Shown here piece by piece: positions 6,499-14,061 of a stretch of 15,535 nucleotides of DNA (positions within the stretch are counted from its first letter, which is position 1; each line of letters begins with the position of its first letter). This DNA comes from Gammaproteobacteria bacterium. Its GTDB lineage: Bacteria; Pseudomonadota; Gammaproteobacteria; SZUA-229. The stretch covers positions 1-15,535 of the forward strand of contig WFUQ01000081.1 of the NCBI GenBank assembly GCA_015484935.1, in the 5' to 3' direction. A program made the translations under genes and the position numbers. The notes below the pieces were generated by a model that was given only the letters and a program-made list of their open reading frames with translations, ran no database searches and was not told the origin of the DNA.

Positions 6499-8391
6499 CT
6501 ATTGTTGTTTTTTCAGGTGAACCATCAATAGCGAGATCGCTGCCGGTGTTACCCCGGGTATACGCGATGCCTGGCCGATGGTCTCCGGTTTGTGATCATT
6601 CAGCTTCTGGCAGACCTCTGCGGACAGGCCCCGCACTTGCTGATAGTCGCTGATTCTGGTTATCGAGGTACGCTCATGGCGTTTCGCTTTTTCGATCTCA
6701 TCGAGCTGGCGATCCAGATAGCCTTCATATTTAGCCTGTATCTCTACCTGTTCTTTTGCTGCGTCATCCAGTCCGGCATCCCCGATGACAGCGATCAGTT
6801 GCGCGTAGTCCATCTCGGGACGGCGCAGTATCTCACTGGCGCGGCATTCCCTGCTCAAGGGACGAGTCGCGTTATCGCGAGAGAAGATTTCAGATATCGC
6901 TCTGCCATGATCTGAATCCGGCTGTATCACCATGTTACTCAGACGTTGTTGCTCTCGCACGACTGTTTCGCGTTTTTCTTCAAATGCACGCCAATGCGCG
7001 TCTTCTACCAGACCTAGTTCTCTGGCCTGCTCGGTCAATCTTAAATCGGCATTATCCTCACGCAGTATCAGACGGTATTCTGCACGTGAGGTGAACATGC
7101 GGTACGGTTCCTGTGTCCCCAGCGTCACCAGGTCATCGACCAGCACGCCTAGGTAGGCCTGATCACGCGTCGGTATCCAGCTGTCTTTCTGCTGTACCTG
7201 ACGGCTGGCATTGACTGCTGCCAGTAACCCTTGCGCAGCGGCTTCTTCATAACCGGTGGTGCCGTTGATCTGCCCGGCGAAGAACAGGCCATGGATATAT
7301 TTTGTTTCCAGTGTGGCTTTCAAATCGCGTGGATCAAAAAAGTCATATTCGATGGCATAACCGGGACGGGTGACGTGTGCGTTTTCAAACCCTTTCATCG
7401 AGCGCACAAACTGCATCTGCACATCGAACGGCAGGCTGGTCGAGATGCCATTGGGATAGACTTCGTGTGTAGTTAACCCTTCGGGTTCGATAAATATCTG
7501 ATGCGAATCCTTATCGGCGAAGCGTACGATCTTGTCTTCGATAGAAGGGCAATACCGTGGGCCGACACCTTCGATCACGCCGCTGTACATGGGTGAACGC
7601 GAAAGACCGTCCCGGATAATATCGTGGGTGAGGGTATTGGTGTGTGTGATGTGACAGGCTATCTGCTGTGGATGCTGCTGTCTGTTGCCGGTAAACGAAA
7701 ACACCGGTACCGGCTGGTCGCCGGGCTGCTCCTGCAACCCGGAATAATCGATACTGCGGCTGTCGATCCTGGGTGGGGTGCCGGTTTTCAATCTGCCGAC
7801 ACGAAACGGCAGATCACGCAACCGTTCTGCCAGTGCAATCGAAGGCGGATCACCTGCACGACCACCCGCATAGTTCTGTTCACCGATATGGATCTTGCCG
7901 CCCAGAAACGTGCCCACGGCCAACACCACCGTTTTTGCACTGAATCGCAGCCCCATCTGCGTGACCACGCCGCTGACCCGTTCGCCTTCACTGCTGCTTT
8001 CGACGATCAGATCATCGACTGCCTGCTGGAAGATGGACAGATTGGGCTGGTTTTCCAGCGTTTCACGGATCGCCGCACGGTACAACACCCGGTCGGCCTG
8101 CGCCCGTGTCGCCCGCACAGCGGGGCCTTTGCGCCGGTTGAGGATTCGGAACTGGATGCCGGCACGGTCGGCTGCTTTCGCCATGATGCCGCCCATGGCA
8201 TCGATCTCTTTCACCAGATGACCCTTGCCGATACCACCGATGGCCGGGTTACAGCTCATCTGCCCGAGTGTGTCGATGTTGTGTGTCAGCAACAGGGTTT
8301 TCACGCCCATGCGTGCAGCCGCGAGCGCGGCTTCAGTGCCTGCATGGCCGCCTCCGATGACGATGACATCATAGTGTTCGCTGTGCTGCAT
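6499..8391 (-). CDS. mnmG: tRNA uridine-5-carboxymethylaminomethyl modification enzyme MnmG (GidA)
   Basis: The product has 630 residues, the usual length (E. coli 629). It shows the FAD dinucleotide motif [17 protein letters not shown] from residue 13, the family signature [20 protein letters not shown] at 45-64 with Cys47, the second conserved Cys in [13 protein letters not shown], the [18 protein letters not shown] block, and the C-terminal helical domain ([29 protein letters not shown]) that contacts MnmE. With MnmE it installs the (carboxymethyl)aminomethyl group at C5 of wobble uridine 34 in a set of tRNAs, using FAD, NADH and methylenetetrahydrofolate. AGGATAG just before the ATG is a good ribosome binding site. 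Its partner mnmE is in this window but about 5.7 kb away across the soe operon. The usual downstream neighbour rsmG is replaced by a dioxygenase gene. Confidence 0.97.
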   Translation of the reverse strand: MQHSEHYDVIVIGGGHAGTEAALAAARMGVKTLLLTHNIDTLGQMSCNPAIGGIGKGHLVKEIDAMGGIMAKAADRAGIQFRILNRRKGPAVRATRAQADRVLYRAAIRETLENQPNLSIFQQAVDDLIVESSSEGERVSGVVTQMGLRFSAKTVVLAVGTFLGGKIHIGEQNYAGGRAGDPPSIALAERLRDLPFRVGRLKTGTPPRIDSRSIDYSGLQEQPGDQPVPVFSFTGNRQQHPQQIACHITHTNTLTHDIIRDGLSRSPMYSGVIEGVGPRYCPSIEDKIVRFADKDSHQIFIEPEGLTTHEVYPNGISTSLPFDVQMQFVRSMKGFENAHVTRPGYAIEYDFFDPRDLKATLETKYIHGLFFAGQINGTTGYEEAAAQGLLAAVNASRQVQQKDSWIPTRDQAYLGVLVDDLVTLGTQEPYRMFTSRAEYRLILREDNADLRLTEQARELGLVEDAHWRAFEEKRETVVREQQRLSNMVIQPDSDHGRAISEIFSRDNATRPLSRECRASEILRRPEMDYAQLIAVIGDAGLDDAAKEQVEIQAKYEGYLDRQLDEIEKAKRHERTSITRISDYQQVRGLSAEVCQKLNDHKPETIGQASRIPGVTPAAISLLMVHLKKQQ

Positions 8392-8418
8392 ATCTATCCT
8401 GTGAATGTGCTTGGTCGA

Positions 8419-8424
8419 ATTATA
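8419..8424 (-). promoter_or_regulatory. Candidate -10 element for mnmG
   Basis: On the - strand this is a perfect TATAAT, placed so that transcription would start about 20 nt before the mnmG start codon. No good -35 (TTGACA-like) is present at 16-18 bp, so the promoter is uncertain. Confidence 0.4.
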
Positions 8425-8541
8425 TGCGATATCAATCAGTTAGGCGACCTGCCTATCCAGCCAGAGGTATCACAATATCTCCAAAAACCGGCATAATAGT
8501 GTAAATATTAGTATTCAATAATTTATTTATATATGGCTCAT

Positions 8542-8594
8542 ATATTCTGATTGGCATGTGCAGCTGTTTTACTGCTAAATCACCCTCAGAATAT
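8542..8594 (+). repeat. 9-bp inverted repeat in the soeA leader
   Basis: ATATTCTGA (8542-8550) and TCAGAATAT (8586-8594) are perfect reverse complements separated by 35 bp. They lie between an AT-rich stretch (about 8500-8547), where the soeA promoter is likely, and the soeA start. The repeat could be a long-loop RNA stem in the leader or two half-sites for a DNA-binding regulator. The 235-bp intergenic region holding it has no gene. Confidence 0.5.
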
Positions 8595-8600
8595 CGTTAT

Positions 8601-8614
8601 TGTTGTAAACAACA
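8601..8614 (+). repeat. Palindrome next to the soeA ribosome binding site
   Basis: TGTTGT-AA-ACAACA is a 6-bp inverted repeat ending 12 nt before the soeA ATG and 3 nt before the GGGA that is the only visible Shine-Dalgarno-like sequence. Its position suits a translational or transcriptional control site, but chance occurrence is possible. Confidence 0.4.
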
Positions 8615-8626
8615 TCCGGGAAACCC

Positions 8627-11539
8627 ATGTCAAAACCCTTGCACGACCCGATCTCGAATGCTGCTGACGATGCCGGCACCATCGAAACCAAAAATACCAC
8701 CTGTTATATGTGTGCCTGCCGTTGTGGTATCACGGTCACCCTGCGCGATGGCGAGATCCGCTATATCGAGGGCAATCCTGATCACCCGCTAAACAAAGGT
8801 GTGATCTGTGCCAAAGGGGCTTCCGGCATCATGAAGCAATACTCGCCGGGAAGACTTACCCAGCCACTGATGCGCAAGAAAGGCAGTGATCGCGGTGCCG
8901 GTAAATTCGAAGTCGTCAGCTGGGACAAGGCTTTTTCCCTGCTCGAGACACGTCTGGCAGACATCCGCCATACCGACCCCAAAAAATTTGCCCTGTTCAC
9001 CGGTCGAGACCAGATGCAGGCTTTGACCGGCCTGTTCGCCAAACAATTCGGCACCCCTAACTATTCAGCCCATGGCGGCTTCTGCTCGGTCAATATGGCC
9101 GCCGGCATGATTTACACCTTCGGCGGTTCATTCTGGGAGTTCGGTGGTCCCGACCTCGAACGTTCTAAATTATTCGTCATGATTGGTACGGCTGAAGACC
9201 ATCACTCCAATCCGATGAAGATCGCGCTGTCCAAATTCAAACGACAGGGTGGCAAGTTCATCGCCATTAACCCGGTGCGCAGCGGCTATGCAGCTATCGC
9301 CGATGAATGGATCCCCATCAAACCCGGTACTGACGGTGCGCTGTTTCTGGCACTGATCAACGAGATCATCAAGCAAGGGCTGTATGACCGCGATTTTCTG
9401 GTGAAATACAGCAATGCTGCCGAACTGGTCAACATGGATGAAGACTCCTCCGAAAACGGTATGTTCGTCCGCTTCGAAGTACCGAAAGAAGAGGGCTGTT
9501 TCGATGCACAGAATAAATTATGGTGGGATCGCCATCTGAATAAACCGATCTCCATGCACACGCCGGGCACTGACCCTTATCTGCTCGGTGAGTTTACACT
9601 CGATGACGGTACGGTCGTGAAACCGGCTTTCCAGTTACTGGTCGATCGGGTACAGGAATACACCGCTGAATGGGCGGCGGATACCACCGGTATTCCAGTC
9701 GAGACCATCAGACGACTGGCTTATGAGATGGGGATTACCGCGCGAGATGAAAAGATAGAGCTACCTATCGCCTGGACCGATACCTGGGGTAACGAACACG
9801 ACCGCATCACCGGCAACCCGGTTTCTTTCCATGCCATGCGTGGACTGGCAGCCCATTCCAACGGTTTCCAGTCTATCCGTGGGCTGTCTATCCTGATGAG
9901 TATACTCGGCACCATCGACCGGCCCGGCGGCTTCCGTCACAAAGCGCCTTTCCCCAGACCGATACCGCCCTGTGCCAAACCTCCGACCGGTCCCGAGTGT
10001 GTGCAACCGGATACCCCGCTGGATGGTATGCCGCTGGGCTGGCCTGCCGACCCGGACGATCTGTTCGTCGATGACGAAGGCGAACCGGTTCGTATCGATA
10101 AAGCCTTCTCGTGGGAACATCCGCTTGCCGTGCATGGCCTGATGCACAATGTCATCACCAATGCCTGGCGCGGTGATCCATACAAGATCGATACGCTGAT
10201 GATATTCATGGCGAACATGGCGTGGAACTCCAGCATGAACACCTCTGAAGTCCGCAAGATGCTCAACGATAAAGATGACAACGGGGAGTACAAGATTCCG
10301 TTCATCGTGGTGTGTGATGCGTTCGAATCGGAGATGGTCAGTTATGGCGACCTCATCCTGCCGGATACCACGTATCTGGAACGACACGATGTGATGTCGA
10401 TGCTCGACCGCCCCATCTCGGAATTCGACGGCCCGGTCGATTCGGTCCGCATCCCGGTGGTGCCACCGACAGGTGAGTGCAAACCGTTTCAGGAAGTGTT
10501 GATCGAACTGGGTTCACGTCTGAAGTTACCGGCTTTCGTCAATGATGATGGCTCACGCAAATTCCGCGATTACCCGGACTTTATCGTCAACTATGAAACA
10601 GCTCCGGGTTCCGGTATCGGTTTCCTCGCTGGTTGGCGCGGCAAGGGCGGTGAAAAATTCATGAAGGGCGAGCCCAACCCGAAACAATGGGAGATGTACG
10701 AAAACAACAACTGCGTGTTCCACTATGAACTGCCCAAGTCCTATCAGTATATGCGCAACTGGAATCAGGGCTATCTGGAATGGGCGAAACGTCACAGCCT
10801 GACGCGTTATGCCGAACCCATCAACATACATATATATAGTGAAGTGTTGCAGAAGTTCCGGCTGGCAGCGCAGGGTAAATCTTTCGGCAAGCAACCGCCT
10901 GATCGTCATCGTGATCGCATCGATGAACATTTCGACCCCCTGCCGTTCTACTCGGAACCACTGGAGACACTGTCGACCGATCTGCGTAAATACCCATTGA
11001 ACGCTATCACTCAGCGCCCGATGGCGATGTATCACTCATGGGATTCACAGAATGCCTGGTTGCGCCAGATCCACACGCACAACTATCTGCATGTGAATCC
11101 GGTCACCGCCAGAGCCGCCAACATCGAAGACGGTGCCTGGATGTGGGTCGAATCCATGCACGGCAAAGTCCGCTGCATGTGTCGCTATTCTGAAGCGGTC
11201 GAGCCGGGCACAGTCTGGACCTGGAATGCGATCGGCAAGGCATCCGGCACATGGGGTCTTAGTGATAAAGCCAACGAATCGAAGAAAGGTTTCCTGCTCA
11301 ATCATCTGATCAGCGAAGAGTTACCGGCGAATAAGGATGGTGATGTCTTATCGAATTCTGACCCGGTCACCGGACAGGCCGGCTGGTACGATGTGCGTGT
11401 CTCGATACGTCCTGCTGAAGCGGGCGAACCGGAAGTCACTTACCCGCAATTTGATAAACCGGCGAAGCTGCCAAAGCAGGCGACGCGTTTCAAAGCGACG
11501 CGCTGGCTGAAATATTTTGCCGGAGGTAAAAAATCATGA
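8627..11539 (+). CDS. soeA: Sulfite dehydrogenase (quinone) molybdopterin subunit SoeA
   Basis: The product has 970 residues and belongs to the DMSO reductase (complex iron-sulfur molybdoenzyme) family. The N-terminal [4Fe-4S] site is Cys26-x2-Cys29-x3-Cys33-x27-Cys61. An extra Cys31 lies inside it. Cys153 in HGGFCSVNMAAG is the likely molybdenum ligand. Molybdopterin-guanine-dinucleotide domains follow, with family blocks such as NPMKIALSKFKRQGG, YGDLILPDTTYLERHDV and the C-terminal HVNPVTARAANIEDGAWMWV. No twin-arginine signal is present, unlike the related periplasmic polysulfide and thiosulfate reductases PsrA/PhsA, so it should stay in the cytoplasm as SoeA does. With a four-cluster ferredoxin subunit and a DmsC/NrfD-type anchor next to it, SoeABC is the best call. 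Expected reaction: sulfite + H2O to sulfate with electrons to quinone. The Shine-Dalgarno is weak (GGGA). The gene overlaps soeB by 4 bp. Confidence 0.85.
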   Translation: MSKPLHDPISNAADDAGTIETKNTTCYMCACRCGITVTLRDGEIRYIEGNPDHPLNKGVICAKGASGIMKQYSPGRLTQPLMRKKGSDRGAGKFEVVSWDKAFSLLETRLADIRHTDPKKFALFTGRDQMQALTGLFAKQFGTPNYSAHGGFCSVNMAAGMIYTFGGSFWEFGGPDLERSKLFVMIGTAEDHHSNPMKIALSKFKRQGGKFIAINPVRSGYAAIADEWIPIKPGTDGALFLALINEIIKQGLYDRDFLVKYSNAAELVNMDEDSSENGMFVRFEVPKEEGCFDAQNKLWWDRHLNKPISMHTPGTDPYLLGEFTLDDGTVVKPAFQLLVDRVQEYTAEWAADTTGIPVETIRRLAYEMGITARDEKIELPIAWTDTWGNEHDRITGNPVSFHAMRGLAAHSNGFQSIRGLSILMSILGTIDRPGGFRHKAPFPRPIPPCAKPPTGPECVQPDTPLDGMPLGWPADPDDLFVDDEGEPVRIDKAFSWEHPLAVHGLMHNVITNAWRGDPYKIDTLMIFMANMAWNSSMNTSEVRKMLNDKDDNGEYKIPFIVVCDAFESEMVSYGDLILPDTTYLERHDVMSMLDRPISEFDGPVDSVRIPVVPPTGECKPFQEVLIELGSRLKLPAFVNDDGSRKFRDYPDFIVNYETAPGSGIGFLAGWRGKGGEKFMKGEPNPKQWEMYENNNCVFHYELPKSYQYMRNWNQGYLEWAKRHSLTRYAEPINIHIYSEVLQKFRLAAQGKSFGKQPPDRHRDRIDEHFDPLPFYSEPLETLSTDLRKYPLNAITQRPMAMYHSWDSQNAWLRQIHTHNYLHVNPVTARAANIEDGAWMWVESMHGKVRCMCRYSEAVEPGTVWTWNAIGKASGTWGLSDKANESKKGFLLNHLISEELPANKDGDVLSNSDPVTGQAGWYDVRVSIRPAEAGEPEVTYPQFDKPAKLPKQATRFKATRWLKYFAGGKKS
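11522..11526 (+). promoter_or_regulatory. soeB ribosome binding site inside soeA
   Basis: GGAGG lies 9 nt before the soeB ATG, within the last codons of soeA. Together with the ATGA stop/start overlap this indicates translational coupling of soeA and soeB. Confidence 0.7.
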
Positions 11540-12264
11540 AACAACTCGCTCTGGTCATCGATCTCAATGTCTGTGTCGGTTGTCATGCCTGCGTCACCAG
11601 CTGCAAGGAATGGAACACATCGGGCACCGCCGGATTCATGTCTGATTTCAATCCTTACGGGGAAGACCCGACCGGTACATTTTTCAACCGTGTACAGACC
11701 TTCGAAGTCGGTGAATTTCCCAACACGCAGACGGTACATTTTCCCAAGAGCTGTCTGCACTGCGAAGAGCCGCCTTGTGTGCCGGTCTGTCCCACAGGTG
11801 CCAGTTATAAACGCGAAGAGGACGGCATCGTTCTGGTCGACTATGACAAATGCATCGGCTGTAAATATTGCACATGGGCCTGTCCTTACGGTGCGCGCGA
11901 ACTCGATGAGAACCTCAAGGTGATGAAGAAATGCACCTTGTGTGTCGATCGTATCTACGATGAGTCTTTACCTGAAGACAGACGGAAGCCAGCATGTGTT
12001 CTGGCCTGTCCGACCAACGCACGCCTGTTCGGTGATGTGAATGATTCGGAATCGGTAGTATCGAACAGCATCCGTGAGAACGGTGGTTATCAGTTGATGC
12101 CGGAGTGGGGCACCAAACCCGCCAATCATTATCTGCCCAGACGCAAGACCTCGATCACCATCCATGCGGACGAACTTACCCGTATCGATAATCCATTGAA
12201 GAAAGAACAGTTACCGTTGCCGGATGACGACGAGCAGACTCTCGACGACATCATGAGCTGGTAG
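11536..12264 (+). CDS. soeB: Sulfite dehydrogenase iron-sulfur subunit SoeB
   Basis: The product has 242 residues and is a four-cluster ferredoxin-type electron-transfer subunit. The sixteen ligand Cys are readable: 13, 16, 19, 23 (CVGCHACVTSC); 73, 76, 81, 85 (CLHCEEPPCVPVC); 106, 109, 112, 116 (CIGCKYCTWAC); and 133, 136, 154, 158 (CTLC, then CVLAC). The length and pattern match the DmsB/PsrB/SoeB family, which carries electrons from the molybdenum subunit to the membrane anchor. No signal peptide is present, in agreement with a cytoplasmic complex. The acidic C-terminus (LPDDDEQTLDDIMSW) is outside the cluster-binding part. The start overlaps the soeA stop (ATGA), and soeC begins 13 bp downstream, so the three genes form one operon. 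Confidence 0.88.
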   Translation: MKQLALVIDLNVCVGCHACVTSCKEWNTSGTAGFMSDFNPYGEDPTGTFFNRVQTFEVGEFPNTQTVHFPKSCLHCEEPPCVPVCPTGASYKREEDGIVLVDYDKCIGCKYCTWACPYGARELDENLKVMKKCTLCVDRIYDESLPEDRRKPACVLACPTNARLFGDVNDSESVVSNSIRENGGYQLMPEWGTKPANHYLPRRKTSITIHADELTRIDNPLKKEQLPLPDDDEQTLDDIMSW

Positions 12265-12277
12265 TTGGAGACACCTT

Positions 12278-13255
12278 ATGCATCCCGCTTTTTCCGTAAT
12301 ATTTTTAACTACACTCATCGGTGCCGGTCAGGGGCTTTTCCTTGCGCTCTATACCGGGCAGCTGTATTCGGTATTCAATGTGTTGCCGGTACAGGACTCG
12401 CATGGCTTCTATGGTTTCGGAAGTCTGCTCGCGCTCGTGTTACTGGTTGGTGGACTGATCGCGTCTTTCTTTCATCTGGGACATCCTGAACGCGCATGGC
12501 GGTCGGCGGCCATGTGGCGAACTTCCTGGTTGTCGCGCGAAGTGCTCGCACTACCGGCATTCATGGGCATGACCACACTCTACGGCATCGTGCACTACTT
12601 TGATATCAACCCGACACTGTTCACCATCAGCGGTGCTTTCGATGTCGATGCATCGCTACTGGTCGGGGCGATCAGCACCGGGCTGGCGTTGTTGCTGTTT
12701 ATCTGCACCGGCATGATCTACGCTTGCATCAAATTCCTGCAAGAGTGGGCGAGTCCGTTGACTGTGATCAACTATACCTTGCTAGGTACCGCTTCCGGTT
12801 TCACACTGGCGACACTGTTTGCCTATTTCTCGGAATCGGAACTGGTCTCTTTCTATGCAGGCTGGGCTATCGTTATCACGCTGTTATCAGCTGTTACGCG
12901 TATCTCTTCGCTGATACGCAATGCCCGTATCAAACATCGCTCGACACTGGCGACGGCTATCGGCATCCGCCATGCCAGCATCCAGCAGAAATCGCGCGGT
13001 TTCATGGCGGGTTCCTTCAATACGCGTGAATATTTCCACGGCATGTCACAAGCATTCATGAAAAACATGAAGTGGATTTTTCTGGTGATGGTGTTCGTGA
13101 TACCGGTAGTACTGCTCGTCGCGGGTCTGACACAACCTTCGTTGGTCATATTTGCTGTAGCATTCATCGCACAATATACCGGGCTTATCGCTGAGCGCTG
13201 GTTCTTCTTCGCACAGGCGAACCATCCGCAGAACCTGTATTACCAGACGATCTGA
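12278..13255 (+). CDS. soeC: Sulfite dehydrogenase membrane anchor SoeC (DmsC/NrfD-like)
   Basis: The product has 325 residues with eight likely membrane segments, at about 4-27, 45-65, 87-108, 127-150, 162-183, 191-211, 264-284 and 288-311. The N-terminus MHPAFSVIFLTTLIGAGQGL and the loop HLGHPERAWRSAAMWRTSWL (66-85) with its conserved His and Arg are typical of DmsC-family anchors, which hold the molybdoenzyme at the inner membrane and exchange electrons with the quinone pool. GGAG lies 7 nt before the ATG. The gene ends 19 bp from the convergent fumarylacetoacetate-hydrolase-family gene. I see no intrinsic terminator in that gap, so the operon either ends by another mechanism or its transcript runs on antisense to the neighbour. 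Confidence 0.87.
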   Translation: MHPAFSVIFLTTLIGAGQGLFLALYTGQLYSVFNVLPVQDSHGFYGFGSLLALVLLVGGLIASFFHLGHPERAWRSAAMWRTSWLSREVLALPAFMGMTTLYGIVHYFDINPTLFTISGAFDVDASLLVGAISTGLALLLFICTGMIYACIKFLQEWASPLTVINYTLLGTASGFTLATLFAYFSESELVSFYAGWAIVITLLSAVTRISSLIRNARIKHRSTLATAIGIRHASIQQKSRGFMAGSFNTREYFHGMSQAFMKNMKWIFLVMVFVIPVVLLVAGLTQPSLVIFAVAFIAQYTGLIAERWFFFAQANHPQNLYYQTI

Positions 13256-13274
13256 TTCTGCTGTTGTCCAGGTT

Positions 13275-14045
13275 CTAGCCTTGCATGGTACTGGTCAACT
13301 TACCGATGCCGTCTATCTCGATATCGATGACTTGCCCGTCCTGCATCGGACCGGAACCCGAAGCAGTACCACAGGCGATGACATCACCCGGTAACAGTGT
13401 CATATAGTGTGACAGGATACTGACCAGTCTGTGAGGCGTAAACACCATATCTGATACACGATATTCCTGACGGGTCTCTCCATCCAGCACCGCACGTATG
13501 ATCAGTGAATCCAGATCAACATCGGTATTGATGACCGGCCCGAACGGACAGAAGCTGTCATAACTCTTCGAGCGCACCCATTGCGGAAAAGACTTGTCGC
13601 GCCCCAGCACTTCCAGTGCAGTGACATCGTTCACACAGGTATAACCGAATATATGTTCTGCCGATTGCTGTTCGGTGATCTGTTTGCAGGTTTTACCGAT
13701 CACGATACCCAGCTCGGCTTCGAAATAGACCGGACCATCATAATCGACCGGTCTTACTATCTTTTTACCCGGCGGTGAATAGGAAGAAGCCAGCTTGCTG
13801 AAATACAGCGGTTCGGGTGGCACATCCCAGCCTTCTTTCTCCGCCCGTGAATAGAAATTATTCCACAGACCCAGAAAGTTTCTTGGCTCGCAGGGATAAC
13901 CCGGCTCGATCTCTTCCAGTCTCAGGGTTTCACCTGTGCTCTCATTCGTACCGAACATATCGCCCTGATAGCACTGTACTGTTCCATCGTCTAGCTGTCC
14001 GATCTTCGTCTGGTCATCATGTGTAAATCTTATCCAGTTCGTCAT
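13275..14045 (-). CDS. Fumarylacetoacetate hydrolase (FAH) family protein
   Basis: The product has 256 residues. The FAH-fold metal site is visible: Glu109 and Glu111 in YFEAELGIVIG and Asp140 in YTCVNDVTA, with Lys160 in RSKSYDSFCPFGP near the active site and the C-terminal signature GDVIACGTASGSGP at 220-233. The family covers hydrolases, decarboxylases and isomerases of acylpyruvates and of catechol-degradation intermediates (FAHD1, HpcE and MhpD-type enzymes). The layout is that of a single-domain FAHD1-like enzyme with an extra N-terminal region of about 50 residues. The substrate is not predictable and no aromatic-degradation genes are nearby. AGAGATAA precedes the ATG. The gene lies 16 bp behind mnmE on the same strand, so it is probably co-transcribed with it. 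Confidence 0.85.
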   Translation of the reverse strand: MTNWIRFTHDDQTKIGQLDDGTVQCYQGDMFGTNESTGETLRLEEIEPGYPCEPRNFLGLWNNFYSRAEKEGWDVPPEPLYFSKLASSYSPPGKKIVRPVDYDGPVYFEAELGIVIGKTCKQITEQQSAEHIFGYTCVNDVTALEVLGRDKSFPQWVRSKSYDSFCPFGPVINTDVDLDSLIIRAVLDGETRQEYRVSDMVFTPHRLVSILSHYMTLLPGDVIACGTASGSGPMQDGQVIDIEIDGIGKLTSTMQG

Positions 14046-14061
14046 GGTTATCTCTGTACCG

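Noticed and set aside
8400..8440. Possible FNR-type site around ATATCAATC
   Set aside because: Only one half-site resembles the TTGAT-N4-ATCAA consensus. The other half does not match.
7624..8496. A 290-codon open frame on the + strand, antisense to the 5' end of mnmG
   Set aside because: It mirrors the conserved MnmG coding sequence, has no recognisable domain and runs into the intergenic region with no ribosome binding site. Long antisense frames are common opposite biased codons.
8392..8626. Possible replication origin next to mnmG
   Set aside because: oriC lies beside mnmG in E. coli, and this region is AT-rich, but I found no convincing DnaA boxes (TTATNCACA or its complement).
9761..10387. 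A 208-codon open frame antisense to soeA
   Set aside because: soeA on the + strand is clearly the coding strand with family motifs on both sides. The antisense product shows no domain.
10820..10840. AT-rich island with two ATA codons in soeA that resembles an internal promoter
   Set aside because: It reads smoothly as PINIHIYSE in the protein, lies far from any downstream start, and shows no -35 element.
8627..13255. Polysulfide/thiosulfate reductase (PsrABC/PhsABC) or DMSO reductase (DmsABC) instead of SoeABC
   Set aside because: The large subunit has no Tat signal, has Cys and not Ser at the predicted molybdenum-ligand position, and the layout with a DmsC-like anchor fits SoeABC better. 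A phylogenetic tree would be decisive.
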